From: Gammaproteobacteria bacterium | GTDB taxonomy: Bacteria; Pseudomonadota; Gammaproteobacteria; UBA1113 | NCBI GenBank assembly: GCA_019752835.1 | Contig: JAIELR010000125.1 | Location: 1-7,052, forward strand | Direction: 5' to 3' | DNA: 7,052 nt | Shown here: piece by piece, positions 6,306 through 7,052 of the stretch | Layout: the number at the start of each line of letters is the position of its first letter | Numbering within the stretch: the first letter of the stretch is position 1 | Notes under the pieces: generated by a model | Told to the model about the DNA's origin: nothing | The model's input: the letters and a program-made list of their open reading frames with translations, nothing else | Database searches by the model: none | Program-made: the position numbers and the translations under genes

Positions 6306-6626
6306 TTATCCCAAACCCAGAAACAACGCCAGAAAACGATTGACCTCAAGTAACTCTGAATCGGTTAATTGTCCAAAGGGTTCGCCGATTTTATCTCTTG
6401 AAATCGTTTGTATTTTATCTATCATAATTTGAGATTTTTTTAAAAGTCCATTCGTTTCAGATGGCTCTATCGTCAACCGAAACAAGGGCGTTTCTCGAAG
6501 CTCACTCGTGATTGGTAAAATTGAAATTGAGGGATGCTCTGCAAATAAATCAGATTGAATAATCAACGCAGGCCTAGGCTTCCCATAATCACCTTGCAAC
6601 GCAATAGAAACGATTTTTCCTCTCAT
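6306..6626 (-). CDS. PemK/MazF-family toxin of a type II toxin-antitoxin module
   Basis: A 106-residue protein, the usual size for the family, whose members are ribosome-independent or -associated mRNA endonucleases. The family core is clear: GDYGKPRPALIIQSD (12-26) with the conserved Arg18, PITS (38-41) with Thr40, and the C-terminal segment SQIMIDKIQTISRDKIG (65-81) followed by GQL (85-87). Arg18 and Thr40 fall where MazF catalytic residues are expected, so it is probably active; this mapping is by eye. The opening RGKIV is a variant of the common RGDI/V. The start is supported by AGGGAAGG on the - strand (6640-6633), 6 nt before the ATG, and by the ATGA overlap with the antitoxin stop. The gene is convergent with recG and co-transcribed with the antitoxin upstream of it, the standard order. 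No sign of truncation. Confidence 0.9.
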   Translation of the reverse strand: MRGKIVSIALQGDYGKPRPALIIQSDLFAEHPSISILPITSELRETPLFRLTIEPSETNGLLKKSQIMIDKIQTISRDKIGEPFGQLTDSELLEVNRFLALFLGLG

Positions 6627-6835
6627 ACCCAGCCTTCCCTATCCGAAAGGGCGTTAAGTCTATCTAAAGTGTCTCTTTCGTGCTGATCGCCGCGCAATAG
6701 CATAGACTGTTTTAGGCATTCTTTTGCAAATCCCCTTTGACGAGCATCAGGTATCCACAGTTGAATAGGCCTAAGCCCCGCTTGTCTTAGTTTATCTCTA
6801 TGTTTTTGAACGCGTTCTACAGTAGATTTTTTCAT
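6623..6835 (-). CDS. MazE-like antitoxin (DUF3018 type)
   Basis: A 70-residue basic protein from the preferred start. It has the pattern of the DUF3018/MazE-like antitoxins found beside PemK/MazF toxins: an N-terminal R-x-x-K-x-R-x-x-L-R-x-A-G helix (about 8-20), then the signature LRPIQLWIPDARQRGFAKEC (21-40) and an acidic C-terminal helix. The N-terminal half would bind DNA and the C-terminal half would neutralise the toxin; this is inferred from the family. The frame is open to an upstream ATG at 6871, but the ATG at 6835 is chosen because it has AAAAAAGG on the - strand (ending at 6845) 9 nt before it and matches the normal start of the family (M-K-K-S-T). Its stop overlaps the toxin start as ATGA, indicating translational coupling. 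Expression is probably autoregulated through the palindrome at 6918-6950. Confidence 0.88.
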   Translation of the reverse strand: MKKSTVERVQKHRDKLRQAGLRPIQLWIPDARQRGFAKECLKQSMLLRGDQHERDTLDRLNALSDREGWV

Positions 6836-6910
6836 ACCAGTTAGCCTTTTTTGCATGATTACATGTAACATTATGGTTTAAAACTGCACTAAATTCAATA
6901 GTCGTAAGAT

Positions 6911-6916
6911 ATTATA
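6911..6916 (-). promoter_or_regulatory. Candidate -10 box (TATAAT) of the toxin-antitoxin operon
   Basis: On the - strand, 6916-6911 reads TATAAT, a perfect sigma-70 -10 hexamer, about 75 nt upstream of the antitoxin ATG. No good -35 hexamer is found at 16-18 nt spacing. The palindrome at 6918-6950 covers the place where the -35 would be. The surrounding sequence is AT-rich, so a chance match is possible. Confidence 0.45.
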
Positions 6917-6917
6917 T

Positions 6918-6950
6918 AAATTGATATAGTCGACACTATATCATCAATTT
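6918..6950. promoter_or_regulatory. Imperfect palindrome, likely antitoxin operator
   Basis: The inner arms GATATAGT (6923-6930) and ACTATATC (6935-6942) pair perfectly around CGAC. The outer arms AAATTGAT (6918-6925) and ATCAATTT (6943-6950) also pair, offset by a 3-base repeat of GAT/ATC, giving two alternative registers. It lies next to a TATAAT on the - strand and upstream of an antitoxin gene. Type II antitoxins usually bind such sites to repress their own operon; that function is inferred here. Confidence 0.55.
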
Positions 6951-7052
6951 AGTATTTGTTAGATAAATAAATAATAAGTAATAATTTCTTGCCGTTCCAT
7001 AGTTATTTCGCAGGCCTCTGCGTGATGTTGCCCAGTGTTCTCAAGATGCAGG
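6951..7052. other. AT-rich spacer and right edge, no recognised gene
   Basis: No supported gene, RNA or repeat is seen here. On the - strand one frame is open from the right edge for about 30 codons down to a stop in the AT-rich stretch. It could be the tail of a gene outside the window or chance. On the + strand, an ATG at 7025 is open to the edge but has no ribosome binding site. Neither short peptide was recognised. Confidence 0.4.

Overview
The window looks like a piece of a gammaproteobacterial chromosome of moderate, slightly AT-leaning base composition. The basis is the RecG sequence type, a type IVb-like pilus gene order, and GC-rich palindromic intergenic repeats of a kind common in gammaproteobacteria. 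The species cannot be named from the sequence alone.

Positions 1-4103 hold the distal part of a type IVb-like pilus cluster, all on the + strand. It starts with the C-terminal end of a GspE/PilB-type secretion ATPase (cut by the window edge). Next come a GspF/PilR-type inner-membrane platform protein (440-1525), three tandem paralogous pilin genes (1669-2208, 2223-2762, 2782-3291), and a larger pilin-like protein with a type IVa-style leader (3300-4103). The order ATPase, platform protein, pilin matches PilQ-PilR-PilS of R64-type thin pili. The ATPase would power assembly through the platform protein. The pilins would be processed by a prepilin peptidase, not encoded here, and polymerised. 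The 3300-4103 product is a candidate minor or tip subunit.

The two largest gaps in the cluster each hold a copy of the same palindromic element. One is a near-perfect 50-bp stem (295-412) between the ATPase and platform genes. The other is a decayed copy (about 1551-1640) between the platform gene and the first pilin. They divide the cluster into three blocks, and the pilin block follows the second.

Positions 4123-6216 encode a complete RecG branch-migration helicase, only 19 nt after the last pilus gene and on the same strand. Convergent to it on the - strand is a two-gene toxin-antitoxin module: a MazE-like DUF3018-type antitoxin (6835-6623) and a PemK/MazF-family toxin (6626-6306), overlapping by ATGA. 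Upstream of the antitoxin lie a TATAAT box and an imperfect palindrome that is a plausible autoregulatory operator. The last roughly 100 bp show no recognisable gene.

The points most worth a second look are two. Two adjacent pilins have identical N-terminal segments encoded by heavily synonymously diverged DNA. The same palindrome family also appears at both internal breaks of the pilus cluster. No wholly new system is evident.
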